From contig JAQGEQ010000090.1 in the NCBI GenBank assembly GCA_034620365.1, positions 434,001-498,000 on the forward strand: 64,000 bases of DNA, given 5' to 3'. Positions 23,701-36,038 of this stretch are shown here, in pieces; position 1 is the stretch's first letter, and every line of letters starts with the position of its first letter. This stretch comes from Pegea sp. RAD2-039 (taxonomy: Eukaryota; Chordata; Thaliacea; Salpida; Salpidae). Both the position numbers and the translations under genes were made by a program. The notes beneath the pieces are model-generated. The model worked only from the letters and a program-made list of their open reading frames with translations. It made no database searches and was not told the origin of the DNA.

Positions 23701-26498
23701 AATTCTACGTATTTCGGAAACTTAAATCACAAAAGAAATAATTTTGTAGGATCCTGAGAGCTACCTGGAGACCGAGACATTTTTCTATGACAGTTCAAAC
23801 TCAATAGCCAACGTCAAAATCGGGGCACTTAGTCCAGGGGTCACTTACAGATTCGGGGTGATTCGAGCGCCCTTTAGCGAGTATCCTGAATATGTTGGAG
23901 AAATTGTTCAAACCACAAGTACGTCGCTCTAGGCTTCAAATTGATGAAAATATTTTTGGTTTTCATCAGATTTAAGCGAATAATTTAAAAAGAATTTATT
24001 AAAAGCTGATTGAAAAATATTTCCTGTAAAAGTTGCTCTGGATTCATTTGAAATTTACGAAATAAGAATTATTTTAAGCCGATTTGTTTTGTAAATTTGC
24101 GTTTAAGTGGTTCCAAAATCTTCTTTTCAGTTTCTTTTGATGATTTTATCAAAGATTTCATCATTTAAGTTGCTCCTTTTTAACAAATTTTGACTCACAG
24201 TCCCAGAAAAACCCTTATTTGTGTCTTTGGAGCCATTTGGTTCTGGAGTTAAAGTTGAATATGGTGAACCAGATGACGGTGCCTGTCCGTTACTGAAGAT
24301 ATATACAAGTCCAGGAGACCCAAAAGAAATGTACAGAGTCAAGAGTCATCTTCATCCAATTGGTGAAGTAAGTGAACTTTAAATCTTCTTAAAATTCAGT
24401 AGAAATATTCAAAGATCAAAGAATAGTTTATGGAAATTATTTTAAATTGAAAATATGATTTCATTGAAAGATATTTATTAAAATATATATATTGAGAAAC
24501 AGCTTAAAGCAGATTCTTTGATTAATTTATTGATTTTAATCTATTTTTATAAAACGTTTAATCATATCGAGAAAAAAAACAGTCAGATTGTGAAAAACGA
24601 TGTAATTTTCTTCTAGTAAATGTAACTTCATTCGTCTAGAAGATTAAATAAATATCTATAATAGATTTAACTTTACAATATTAAAGATGATATATCAATT
24701 TTTGTTCAAGAGTTTTTGTAATTAGTTAAATGTTTGGTTAAACACAAATGTTAAACAAAACTTAATATTTAGATTAGTTCTAGCATTTTGTGGTTGAAGG
24801 TGATGAAGTTAAAACAAAATCTTTTCAAAATAAGACAAATAGTTTTATATTTAGTACTTTTAGGTTTTGAAAAAATTATTTAATAATTTTTTAAGTTTTA
24901 AATAAACTTTTATTTTCTTCAATTTTAGATGATATTTATAATTAAAATAAAAATTAATTTATTTGAAATAATTTTTTGTTTGATTAATTCCAAAAGTCGT
25001 TTAGAAAATACACCAAGATTAGATTTCTAGAAAAATGTTTCTTATTTACTTTTCAATTTTCTTTTAAATAAACTTTTTGTAATTTTTTTTAAATCTATAA
25101 TAAAAACATACATAATAAAATATCTCAGTTAATAAAAAAATAATTAGAAACATAATAATAAAAATCTAAAGAATTCAGGTCAAACTATAAAGATTTATAA
25201 TTTAGTTTTTTTTTTTAATTTTATAATAAAATATCCTAGACTGCAACAAAGACATATTTATATCACATAAGATATTCCATTTATTTTTGTTTTTTCTACC
25301 TTTTTAAGAATTTGATTTTTTTCAATTGTAAACACTCTTCGTTAAAGAAAACGATTTAGGTAATTTTGGGAAAATTTTTCTTCATGTCTTGTGATGTAAG
25401 AAAAAAAGTTTTTAGAAAACTTCCAGTCTTTAGAAGTTTTATTTAAAAATCTCTTTTAAATTTGCTCTGGAAATGTCTGCTTCTATTTTTATGGCAATCT
25501 GAAACTGATACTTTTAATTTCTCCATTTCAATACTTTCTTATAGTTTGAACAGTTTTCTAAAAAGAGCCTTTTTCACTAAAACTATTTTTCTTTCTATAA
25601 AACTTCAGGGAGAGTTTAAAAAATGATTTCTACAATTTGAAGACTATTCGTTGTCAATTTTATATCAATTTACTGTTAAGAGAAAGAACTTTACATTTGA
25701 AAAAATACTTTTAATTAAAACTACTCATGTAACAACTATCAGTGTTTAATATTTATGAGTGATTTACTAGATAACCAACTCAAATAATTTGAGTTATTTT
25801 AAATTTCCTGAAATTGAACTCAACAATTTTAATGTAACAAATTTGCAGCCAGTGATCTTGCCTGATATACCGACTGATCAACGATATTCAGTTCATGCAA
25901 GATGCGTCAGTAGTGGGATTGAAGGCGAAGAGATTGTCGTCGAATCATTTGATAGAAATGAGATTAAAAGCGACCAAAAACAAACCAACTTGGCTTGTAA
26001 GGAGATACGAAAAAGTAGGATTTGAATCACCGGATGCTAGAAAATGATCTCAAATTCTCAAATAGGTGATGAAAGATTAAAGGATCATTTTCCTAAAATT
26101 GAAAGTAACTCAACATCAAGTAGTTCTGGTTTTGATGGCGAGAAACCAGATGCTTGCTGTGGACCTCGTCCTTATCGAACAAAGACAGAGAGTTGTTGTG
26201 GGGAGTCTCTAATCCGAATAAGTGAGTCATCATGACTTCCAGAAGATTTCATGACTAAAAAATATATTCTTTAAAAGCTATAATTTAAGATAAGCAGATT
26301 TGTGTCACGTCTAAATGATTTAAATTTTTGTAGATAGCAAATAGATTAAGTTTCTGTCATTTCTGAACTTTTAATGTAGATGGTGAACCGAAAAAACTTT
26401 GTTGTGGTGATCTTCCTTATAATGCCATACAAAAAATGTGCTGTGACGACAGCAGGATTGTTCCTAGATCTGTAGGATGCGATATAGAAATCTTTTAA
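20717..26498 (+). CDS. Secreted multi-FN3 protein with galaxin-like di-cysteine tail
   Basis: Fourteen exons give 609 residues: 20717-20771, 21102-21220, 21367-21523, 21579-21719, 22595-22702, 22753-22842, 22904-22997, 23052-23233, 23559-23683, 23750-23918, 24201-24367, 25849-25996, 26066-26221, 26380-26498. All phases are consistent. Residues 1-19 form a signal peptide. Five fibronectin type III-like domains follow (about 20-515), shown by repeated Y.V.....G-type F strands and L.PG..Y motifs (GLTPGLTYSV, GLTPGREYTL, ALSPGVTYRF). After a Ser-rich linker come two exact repeats of CCG-x2-PY-x6-CC (about 549-563 and 578-592), the pattern of galaxin. No membrane span is seen, so the product is probably extracellular and disulfide-bonded. 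FN3 domains are bounded largely by phase-1 introns. The eighth intron holds a minisatellite. I know no named protein with this order of domains. Confidence 0.82.
23234..23475 (+). repeat. Minisatellite, about 10-bp unit, inside an intron of the FN3 gene
   Basis: About 240 bp of imperfect tandem copies of TGGTTGTTAC, with variants such as TGGTTGCTGC and TGGTTGCTTC, starts exactly at the donor of the eighth exon. The donor sequence CTGGTTAGTTTGG occurs four times (at 23231, 23260, 23379 and 23398), so the array may have grown out of the splice-donor region. The strand is strongly G/T biased. Confidence 0.9.
24368..25848 (+). other. Large AT-rich intron of the FN3 gene
   Basis: At 1481 bp this is the longest intron in the gene. 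Flanking exons join in phase 0 within one FN3 domain with no residues evidently missing, so I see no sign of a skipped exon inside. Confidence 0.6.
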
Positions 26499-29400
26499 CT
26501 ATTTACTGGAGCTTGCGTATCAATTTACTTGAATATATTTTAATCTTTCTTAAGTCAGTTGATTTTTCAAATCAAATCTATTTTTCCTTTCGATGCTTAT
26601 ATTGTTTAAAACTATAAAATGATATTTGCTTGTATATTATATTGCTTTAATTAATATTTGGTAAAAGACAAATGTAATTCGTATTTGTTATAAGTCAAGA
26701 ACATATAAACAAAAAGATTAAACTTTCTATTTTTTTGACAATACATCTTTTCATGTGCAAAACTGTATCTACATTGAAAAAGTTGAATGCTTTAAGTTCA
26801 TTTATAGAACAGAAGAAATATGTTATGTTAAAAGAAGTTGTTGATTAATAAATTAAATTGCTTAAGTATATTTTAAACAGAGTAAAGTTGTTGGTCATTC
26901 TTAGTGCTTTTGATTTTAAATAAAATGTGTTTGAAATTTAAAAACCTTTTTTAATTCACTTTAAAACTAAATATCATTTTACTTTAATATAAAAATTACC
27001 TTATCTACTTTTTTATCTATAATTTTTATAGAATAATTTTCTTGAGTATTAAGTAATAAAAATCATGTAAGCATTCAGTTTAGTTTATATAATTCAATTT
27101 TTTGGGAAAAATCAAAACAATAGAAACCTTTCTAGAAGTATTCATCATTAATTTTCTACTTCATGACTTGTAACTTTAGAACATACCTTAAAAGCATTCT
27201 ACAAAACCAATACAAGCTTTTCGTTTTTAGAGCTTAAAATTTCGAATAATAAAATTGCTTTGTTTAGAACTTGATAAACTGGTTACTTTAATAAGAGGTA
27301 CTATTTAATAGTCATTCAATTTAAAAAAATGTTACAAATAATTGTAAATTTAAATCATAATATAATTATTTAACATTTTTCTTTTGCAATTAATTTAATG
27401 TCCCTGGTTATTTTTTATTTTTGACTTATTAATTTTTTATAAAAAAAGTTTTTAATTAAATATTAAGCCAAAAATATGTATTAAAAGTATTAAATTTATA
27501 ATTTAAACTTGATAAGTACAACACATGTGAACTAAATCAGAAATTTCGATAATAGCCTACTTATTATTTAACTAAAAATTAAAATAAATTTTATAAAATT
27601 TGAAAATTATAAATTCAAAACTTTCACGTATTTATTTATTTTCGTTTATTTTGATTTTAATTAAATCATAAAGTTTATTTTTAACCTGATTTTGATTAAT
27701 TCTGGAGTTTATTTTTTTACGAATCAATTTTTTTTCAAAATAAATAAAAAAAAACTTTAAGAGAAAAAATAATCTTTTTAATAAACTAAATATAAAAGTT
27801 GAGAAAAAAATCGTGTAAGGAAATATATTTATTTTACTGACGATAAATTAAGAACTGAACCAAGCACAAAAACTTAGTTTACCAAACCTGATTATAAAGA
27901 TTTTTCACGAATATTGTGCTTAATAATTATAGGTTTAAATGTTTAAACTTGCTTCTCATCAATAAGTCGATAAATAAAAGACAAATATTAGATCTTGCAG
28001 GTAAATTATCGAAATATTAATGTAAACGATTTGATATCTAAATAATCAATTAATGCTGATTAGTTTATGATTAGCATATAATATTTTTGACTTATGTTCG
28101 ATTTTTAGATCTTAATATATTGGTAATGAACTCATAAATTAAAGTTTATTTGTTTAAAAAGTTATTAGAAATTAAAACTGAAAACTAAAGAATTTTAAAT
28201 TCAACAACAAGCTATTTTTTAGATAATTTTGATTCTTTGATAATTAGTAAACGTTTTTATATAACTTAAAAAAATAGAAGGGCGTTTATAAAAAAGTGTC
28301 ATTATCTCTGCTATCATTATTTTCTTAATTTAAAAGATTTAATAAAGTTTGTTGTAACTTTTGTTGCTATTCAAATTATTAAGTAAAATCCAGCAGTTTA
28401 AATTGTGTTATAAAATACAGATCTTAACTTAAGTTAATTCAAACTTTGGAAACTTACTTTCAACTTAAAACAAATTGATTCGAATGTCATAAAATGAATA
28501 TTAAATATTTTTATAATAATTTTTATGTCTATTGATTCTGATAATTGCTTAAAACTTAATTTGATAGTCATCTATTTATCAACAAAGAATTCAGCAAATA
28601 ATTTTTTTTTTTAATTGTTTCCAACATCTATTGAACTTTCATAAAATTTTAAGTTGGAAAAAACAGAACTTTGAACGAAAGTTTACTTTCGGCGTATTAC
28701 AAAGAATTTAAGGTGTTTTTATCATTTGATAAATCATCTTTCGAACAGATGGGATATTCCAAAAAATGAAGTATTTATTAGAAACCTTTTTAGACTTTTT
28801 CTTTAAATTTTAATCTTAAAAGTCATAAATAATTTTGACGGTTTAAAAGTAAAAGGATTATAGAAATGAAACAAATTTTTAATAAAGTTAGTATATATAT
28901 ATAATTGCTTATGTACTGCTGCAAATAATTTCGTACATTTTAATGATTTCAAATTAATAATAAAACTTTTTCGGTATACATTTGAATTTTTTAATGAAGA
29001 TTTAGAAAATGATTGGATTTTCTGTCATGCTTTTTGATAACACAAGACACATTTTTTAATGATACCATATAAGTGTATATATATCAAATATCTTTTATCT
29101 TTCGAGACTTAAAGTTACTTTTAGCTGTTCTTTATTTTCATCAATGTATTTATCTATGTAAGCTTCAGTTACCTGATTGGTAAGTAGCAAACGGGTTCTT
29201 TAGTTTATGAGAAACAAATTGTGGTATAACAGTAAAGTATTTTGCCGATGACGTAAATATGTTAATCGTCATAAGCGTATAGACGGTTGTCATTCGGTAA
29301 TAGGCTGTGTTTTGGGTAGCGCGTACCGTTAATATATTTATCCTTGTTGTTATTCGCTTTCTTAATAATCTGATTAAAGTTCGATATAACGATTCATTAT

Positions 29401-29640
29401 CATTACAATTTATTCAAATTTGTTTAATTTATCTCTTGGGCGAATTGTTGCCAGTTGTTTTGGCGTTATTGAAGCTTAGTGGAGTCAAAACTTAACAACG
29501 GTTAAGATACTTTCTTTTTGCTATACTCAGCATAGACTTAAATAAGATTTTGTTTGAATAAGTGTATTTATTTTTTTTACTGTAAAAAAGTTTTTTTCAT
29601 AAAAAAATGGAAAAATACTTTTTAAACCAAAAGTGATGTC
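26499..29640. other. AT-rich intergenic stretch
   Basis: The proximal part is the presumed 3' UTR of the FN3 gene. From about 29180 to 29500 the composition becomes slightly more GC-rich, next to the gag remnant. It could include an eroded LTR, but no matching pair was found. Confidence 0.4.
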
Positions 29641-29669
29641 TTTAAACCAAAATAATTTGTCAGCAACCA

Positions 29670-30450
29670 AATAATGGCTTCAATGGAAGAACACTTTTAC
29701 CAACTATCTAAACAAATTTATGTCATATGGAAATGATGAAGACAAATTGACTTATCAATTGTACAACTATAGGCGTGTATGACTGCTTTGAAAGCTGTCA
29801 GACTTATGTATAATCTCAGGCGATGCTGGAACGGTTTTATATAAAGAAACCGAATGAAAGGTTTCGTGTTGTCCACTACAAGTTGAAGATTTTACTACTA
29901 GAACGGAGAAGCAGAAGCTAATCTCTAGAAGACTTTCTGTGTACTTTGGTAGCCTAGCTAAACATTAATTTTAAGAATGCTTTAGTGTCACGGCAACAAC
30001 ACAAAGATATTGTGATCAGGGCTTCCTTTATAGACGGATTAGCCTCATCAGATATAAGGTAAGAGCTGTTAGAGCGTGAAACTGTTTCCAATGTGGGAAG
30101 AAGGGACACTGTAGTCAAACCTGCCATTTTTAGAGAAGGTTTCCCAAGAAACAGTCAGGAAGACAATAAAAGCATCGACGTTTTAAAACAATTTTTTATT
30201 AGAAAAAGCTTATTTCTGCAAAATAGTTGAAGATATTTAAATATTAAACTTTTGTTGACTGAAATTAATTTCAAGCAAATAAAGTCTTGTAGCTGATCCT
30301 TCGTTTGTAATTATCTCCAGCAACGTTTTTAAGCAATGTTCTTTTAACTTGATAGACAGAAGCAGTTAATTGAAACAACTTGACACTTTTAATACTTCCT
30401 AATGGTGTAAGGTATTTATTGAAGTAGAGAAAGCTAGATTCATTGCTTAG
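29670..30450 (+). mobile_element. Decayed Ty3/gypsy-type retrotransposon (gag and protease remnant)
   Basis: The stretch is riddled with stops and frameshifts, but three landmarks occur in the right order. A gag-like segment near 29990-30070 reads ASFIDGLASSDIR and then ELLER after a stop, a pattern common in Ty3/gypsy gag. At 30083-30124 there is a perfect CCHC zinc knuckle, CFQCGKKGHCSQTC (CX2CX4HX4C). At about 30285-30400 a frame has the layout of a retroviral-type aspartic protease around the active site, but the D-T/S-G triad is degraded to DPS. No reverse transcriptase, integrase or paired LTRs were found, so this is an old fragment and not a working element. Confidence 0.65.
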
Positions 30451-31539
30451 TGAACTGCCACATCGAAATCTTCAGCTTTTAAAATTTATTTTTGGATTTA
30501 CTCCTATAGTTCTTGATTCTCCCAAAGCAGTCACAAGGTAGTGACACTTTTAGTTGAGACTTTTAGCGCTCGATAGGTGGCGTAATATATTCTAGATCTT
30601 CGACGAAGAGATCTTTTTAAAGCACAATGGATTAGCAGCCAATAGACTCGTGTATCTCGTAGTAGGAATGAAATTTTAAACTCGAGTTGATCTTAGAAAA
30701 ACTACATCAACATCACATCTTAAATCAATATCTTCTCAGAATTTAAGATGCATTTATACTGAGGTTATTTAAATTTGAGATTTAAAAATCTTTATTTAAA
30801 ATAGTGATAGAAAACAACTAATCCTTTAAATCAGTTTTTTTTCACAACTTTTTGTAGATTAGCAGCTAATTACAGAAACCTTTTTCAGTTTGTTCTTTCT
30901 TAAATAATAAAAAGTTTTCATCATTTGAAAAATAGATTCGGCAAAAAAAAGAAGTATTTAAATCATCTAAAACTGATTTACATTTATTCTGCTGAATTTT
31001 ACTTTTTCAAATTCTTTTAATGTTTCGTTAAATCAATTTTATAAATTGTCTTTTGAAAATTGAAATACCAATTAGCGAATAGAAGATTGCCTTGAAATTG
31101 ATTCTGATTCCTTCATTAACACTTTTGTAAATTTTAAGAATCAAAACTAAACTCACATCTTTCTATTCTAGCTCAAAATACAATTTCTATATTAAAACCA
31201 CCCTAACCTTCAATAGAATTTCTCAAAATCTAACCCAAGTTATTTTTAAATATTAGAAAATTATTAAACTAACAATTGGCAAGATTTTAATTGAAATTAT
31301 GTGATTATTTTTGAATGAATCTTTTTACAGAACTGCAGAGAGACACAAGAAATCGGCACAGAGTAATCTTGGCTACACAAATGAACATCATTCGATCTCA
31401 AATAAGATTCACAGTAAACATTTCGAGGCACAATTGCTAATTAAAGTTGGCCGGCTACTTGTATGAAGATTAGTTCTTGCCAATATTTCTTCATTAAATA
31501 TTCGTCTCAAATATCGAAAAAGAAATATTTCAGAAACTA
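30451..31539. other. Intergenic stretch between retroelement relic and lipase
   Basis: The first ~250 bp may be further decayed retroelement. The rest is AT-rich 3' flank of the lipase gene. No exon supported. Confidence 0.4.
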
Positions 31540-33159
31540 TTATAATTCTGTTTTAGCTCCTACTTCTTCTTGCTCTAAGATGATCTTGATCAAATCATCG
31601 TAGACGTTTTCTTGGGCTGAAACGCCCCATAAAAAGTCCATGTGGTCGAAATCTTTAATCTGAAAATTTGAGTTTAAAGACTCGATAATCTCAGAGTTTT
31701 TTTAAGATTCTCTGATGCGTTTTATTAATTAGAAAATTTAATTAGAAATATCTTCAAATTAATTAGAAATATTTAGAAATTTAAAAATGAAATTTCAAAC
31801 CGTTTTATAGAGAAGAATTTTTGTGGTTAATTGCTTCAAAAGAATTTCACAATCTTGTTCAACTGCGAATTGATCCAAAGTACCAACGAACAGCACCAAA
31901 GGGCTTTTGATTTTTGATAAATCGTAATTAGGGGGTGTTTCACTGCCATAAACCTTCTTATTTTCAGAAGCTGGAATTTTAAAACTCTAATTTTTGTAAA
32001 TAAACTAAAAAAGTAATTACCAGATCCAAAATTAAATTTCTGCATTTTTCCAGCTTCTACTAATTGAGAAAGATGAATAAGATTATGTAAAGAGGTTCCT
32101 GCTGGGGTGTGAGCAAAATAAACAGGGAGGCGATCTCTAAAGTAGTGATCAGTATGAACTCCGCACAAATACATCATCAGATTACTTCCATGATAAGTTA
32201 CTTGCTTCCCAAGAATATTATCTTTATGATGTCTGTTAGCAAATATGATTAATTACAGCAATTCATCAAAAATTTTGCGGTTAAATCGATCAAAAAGTAA
32301 AAGTAAAAAAGATAATTATTCAATTGAAGCAAATTATTCAACTTTTTCGTTATTTTAACGATTTTTTAGTGAAATAATTTCGTTTATCGAGCAAAAAACC
32401 CGGATGTAAAGACGGGTTTTGAATCAGAGATTATATAAAGCTTCAGAAAATGATTCAGACTCACTTATGCAGCTTCGTGCTGATCCATTCAGCGATCTTC
32501 TTCTTTGGTAAGATCTCACATCCTCCTAACAACGATAATCCTTTGTTGACAAAAGACGCGAAGCTGGTTAAAGAAGCCAGTGGACTAGTGATATGGGCAA
32601 GACCAGAAACAGGTGCAAGCGCAAAGAATGTTTTAATTTTGTTGTTCATTTCAGGGATTTCAGATAAACTTGCAAACGCGATTAGTGTTCCTTGTGAATG
32701 TCCGATGTAATGCAGAGACTGATAACTTGTTTTATCCAAGACATAATCAACCATAGCAGGTAGATCATACTTAGCCATATGCTGCCAAGTGAAACGCCAA
32801 AACCTCTCATCTTTATTTGCGTTGAAAGTTTTATGGTAACGAGAGTACAGACTACCTCTCACATTTCCAAGCCAGACATCAAACCCAGCATCAGCAAGCA
32901 CAAAAGGAAGACTTTTTTCAGGACCATTTAACAACCAACATGATGAGTCTGCCAGGACACCATGTTGAAGTAACAGCGGCGGTCTTTTAGATATATTTTT
33001 TTGGTTTTTTCCGTGTGGTATTCGATGTAATGTTAGAAGATATTTATCTGCTGTTGTTACTACATGACTCTCGACAGGATATTTGGAATGTTGAATAATC
33101 TTTGGCTGTTTGAAAAATAGCAAGATGAAAAGAAGGAAATAAAGTGAACTTTGTATCAT
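31540..33159 (-). CDS. Acid lipase (lysosomal/gastric lipase family)
   Basis: Four exons (33159-32465, 32232-32021, 31970-31801, 31659-31540) give 398 residues, against about 399 in human LIPA. A hydrophobic signal peptide (residues 1-16) targets the secretory route. The alpha/beta-hydrolase core has the oxyanion-loop HG (66-67), the GNVRG motif (98-102) and the nucleophile elbow GHSQGT with Ser155. The acid Asp335 lies in VGTLDQ, and the catalytic His365 lies in DFDHMDF followed by LWG, as in the family. HTPAGTS corresponds to the family's HSPAGTS. The expected role is hydrolysis of triglycerides or cholesteryl esters in the lysosome or gut lumen. The substrate cannot be told from sequence. 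It lies 428 bp downstream of a small secreted-protein gene on the same strand. Confidence 0.93.
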
Positions 33160-33587
33160 AAAATGACGAATAATATCAGAAAAATGATTTTAATTCTATT
33201 TTTAGACAATCATTGAAGTCGTTTCTAAAAGTTAAAATGTTTCATCTAATTTGCCGATGAAGAAATATATCTATTTTATAGACAGATCATAAAAGTAAAC
33301 ATCTAAATCACTTAAAACATAAAATTCCAAAATCTGACTTTTCAAAGTTTAAACTAAACTTAGAGAGCTGTTAGTATCAAGTCGTTATAAGTGATAAAGA
33401 CTTTTAAATCACAAGCTAACTCGGTTTCTTAGAGGTGCTTTTATTGATAAACATTGGAAGCTCTCCAGAGACATGAATAAATGATACTTTAAACAAATAG
33501 TTTGATCTCTTATCTTTCTTTTTAAATTTTTTAAAATATTTTCAAGATAAAAATTTCAATTAGAACAAAGAAAAAGTAATTAAAACT

Positions 33588-36038
33588 TCAAAAAATAAAA
33601 AATAGACTCACAGTAGTCATGGAAATCTCCAGTGGGACTTCTATATCAGAAGACACACTCATAGATTTAGAATCACTCTCAGTAGCTGTAATATATCAAC
33701 AATTTTTTTGAATCAGCAATTATTTGTTTCTCTACAACAAAAGCAAGAAAATTTTAAAAATTCACTGAAAATATCGATAATTAATGTTAAGTTAAGCTTC
33801 TATCTTAATTGTTTCTTCAGATAAAATTATTTGAAGTTAAAAGTATGAAGTTTTTATTATTAAAAAGGAAATGATAATTATTAGTCATTAAATTTAAAGA
33901 TAAACTTAACAAAGGTATAAAATTATAAACAGATTAAATAAATATTACGAAATCAACTACCTTGAGAATCGTCAGTACTTGAAGAAAATGATTTGATAAA
34001 AGTATCCCAGCTAGCTTCGGAGTTGCGTTTGAACGTATTTCCCATCTCAATTATTTGCTAAATAAAAATTAATTTAGAAATAGTTACCATAAAGCTACTT
34101 TTCAAATACTTTAAGAAACAATAGAAGTTAAAAACGTTTTGGAGAAAAACTTTTCTCTTAAAACTTTTTCTTTTTATCTCATATGACGTAGGTCTCTAAC
34201 TACATCCAAAAATATCAAGTTACTAAGCATGTAAGAATGTTGAAAAACTATAACAGAAAAATACCAATGATTGAGCTATAAATAACAAATATGCTGTGAT
34301 TAAATCTATATAATTACAACTTATAAAGAGAATTTATAACAAAACTGAATAAAAGAATTTTTTATTAGTATACTTGGTATCATTAAAGTGAGGTTTTACT
34401 ATGAGCGGTTTCAGATCTATTAGTTGCCAATGAATATCAAAATCAAGATTTTAATAGAAGTTTTTTGGCTTGGTTTTTGTCAGTGAACTTATAAGACTTA
34501 AAATTGTTTTAAAGTGAAATTAAGCAATAAAATTCTTTATATTTACAATAAACTTATACCTGGGTACATTGAAAACAGAAATAAATTAGAATAAAACTGA
34601 ATACATAAATTCAAAAAACTATTAACAATACAAACACAAATCAGTAAATTGTCTTGCACCACAAACCTTAAACTATCAGTAAGAGACATACTAAAAAAAG
34701 AACTAAAAATAACTTCAGCAAACTGATTAGAGAGAGATTAGCTACAAGTCTTATAAAAAAATCAATTGAAGTTATAACACAGCATAAAGTTATTTAACTT
34801 GGTTTATTATATTTAAATTTATAAGTGTTTTAAAATATGAAGTCATAATCACATGATATAAATTATAATAAACCATACTATAAATTTATATAACTTGATC
34901 AGCTATTTCATTTGGAAAATTTAAATACTAAATTTGTCAATTATCAAGAACTTAAATAAAATTATACTTTTATCTATCTATAACTTATAAGCTTTCAAGC
35001 AAATACTGATAAACAAAATTATCTAATTTAATTACCTAATAAGAGAATGTTTGTACAACTGAACAACAATTTCAAGTTAATTTTAACAGCAACCTTAAAC
35101 TATTTGTTTTGTTTTTACAGCAATGTAAAAGATGTTATAAGCTTGTAGATATCAAATAATTACCAAAATAATTATCAAAATTAATAAGAATAAAAGTTAG
35201 GTTGGTGAAACAGTTTTAAAAGTAAAAAAGTTAAAGTATGTAGTTACACAAGTAAGCCTTACAAGATGTAAATATTAAGAAAATGTTTATAAAAAGCCTA
35301 GAGCCTGTTCGTTTTATGTAAAAAAAAAGTTAAAAGTTTTCATCATAGTGGAAAACAATTTCAAACAAGATAAATAAAAGTGATATGACAAAACAGTCTA
35401 CAAAATAATGAACACAAACTAATTTTTCAAATCTTTTTAATCTAAAAACTAATCTTAAGATCTTCTGCTTACTTGTAGAACAAACTCTTTTTCAGAAAAA
35501 CTATCTTTCAAATTTGAGTAAACATTTTCAAAACTCTTTTGGGCCGTAGAAGCAACCTCTTTCAAATTCATAGAAGGCAAAGATAAGCCTGAATTACAGA
35601 AAAGATAATAAGATAATGATTAGAAATGTGAAATACATAAAGTTTTCAAAGAATCATTTCTACTCATTTGTTATTTATTGATTTTCATTAATATTTCAAC
35701 TATAATTCCAACATTTTGACTTTTTACTGTAGATGAACAACATTATAATTTAGAACATTTTAAAGTAAAAATAAGTAACTTATAAATAAACAAAGACTTA
35801 TCCACAGATGAAAGTTAAAAAAATATTTCAACATCCTTGACAAAGCTTAACACATTTCAGATTCTATCATTAAGTTTCAGAAACCAAAATAATATCATTA
35901 AACATGAAAAAAATAAATAAAATATTGAAAAACATCTTCTCAAATATATAATTACTTAATAAATAAAGTAAATTGACCTTGATAAAATCCAAATAAAGAA
36001 AAAATCAGGATCCAATTAAAGATGTAAAAACTTTTCAT
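33588..36038 (-). CDS. Small secreted protein of unknown family
   Basis: Four exons (36038-35978, 35588-35473, 34057-33961, 33685-33588) join in consistent phases (1, 0, 1) to give 123 residues. Residues 1-20 form a clear signal peptide (MKSFYIFNWILIFSLFGFYQ). The mature part is short, has no cysteines, and is rich in Ser, Lys and Glu with amphipathic helical stretches (for example STAQKSFENVYSNLKDSF). The 3' end is uncertain. A strong donor (GTGAGT) follows ATGACTACT in the last exon, so the frame may either run on to the TGA at 33590-33588 or splice to an unseen exon. No family is recognised. Because an N-terminal signal peptide restarts in the lipase, the two are separate genes. No function is claimed. 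Confidence 0.6.

Noticed and set aside
29307..29495. 62-codon hydrophobic frame, considered as a membrane protein or as part of an LTR
   Set aside because: No splice context or family; no matching second LTR found, so neither interpretation is supported.
33300..33367. Possible extra last exon for the small secreted protein after TACTAACAG
   Set aside because: The branch-point-like TACTAAC directly abuts the AG, too close for splicing; the simpler read-through to TGA at 33588 was preferred.
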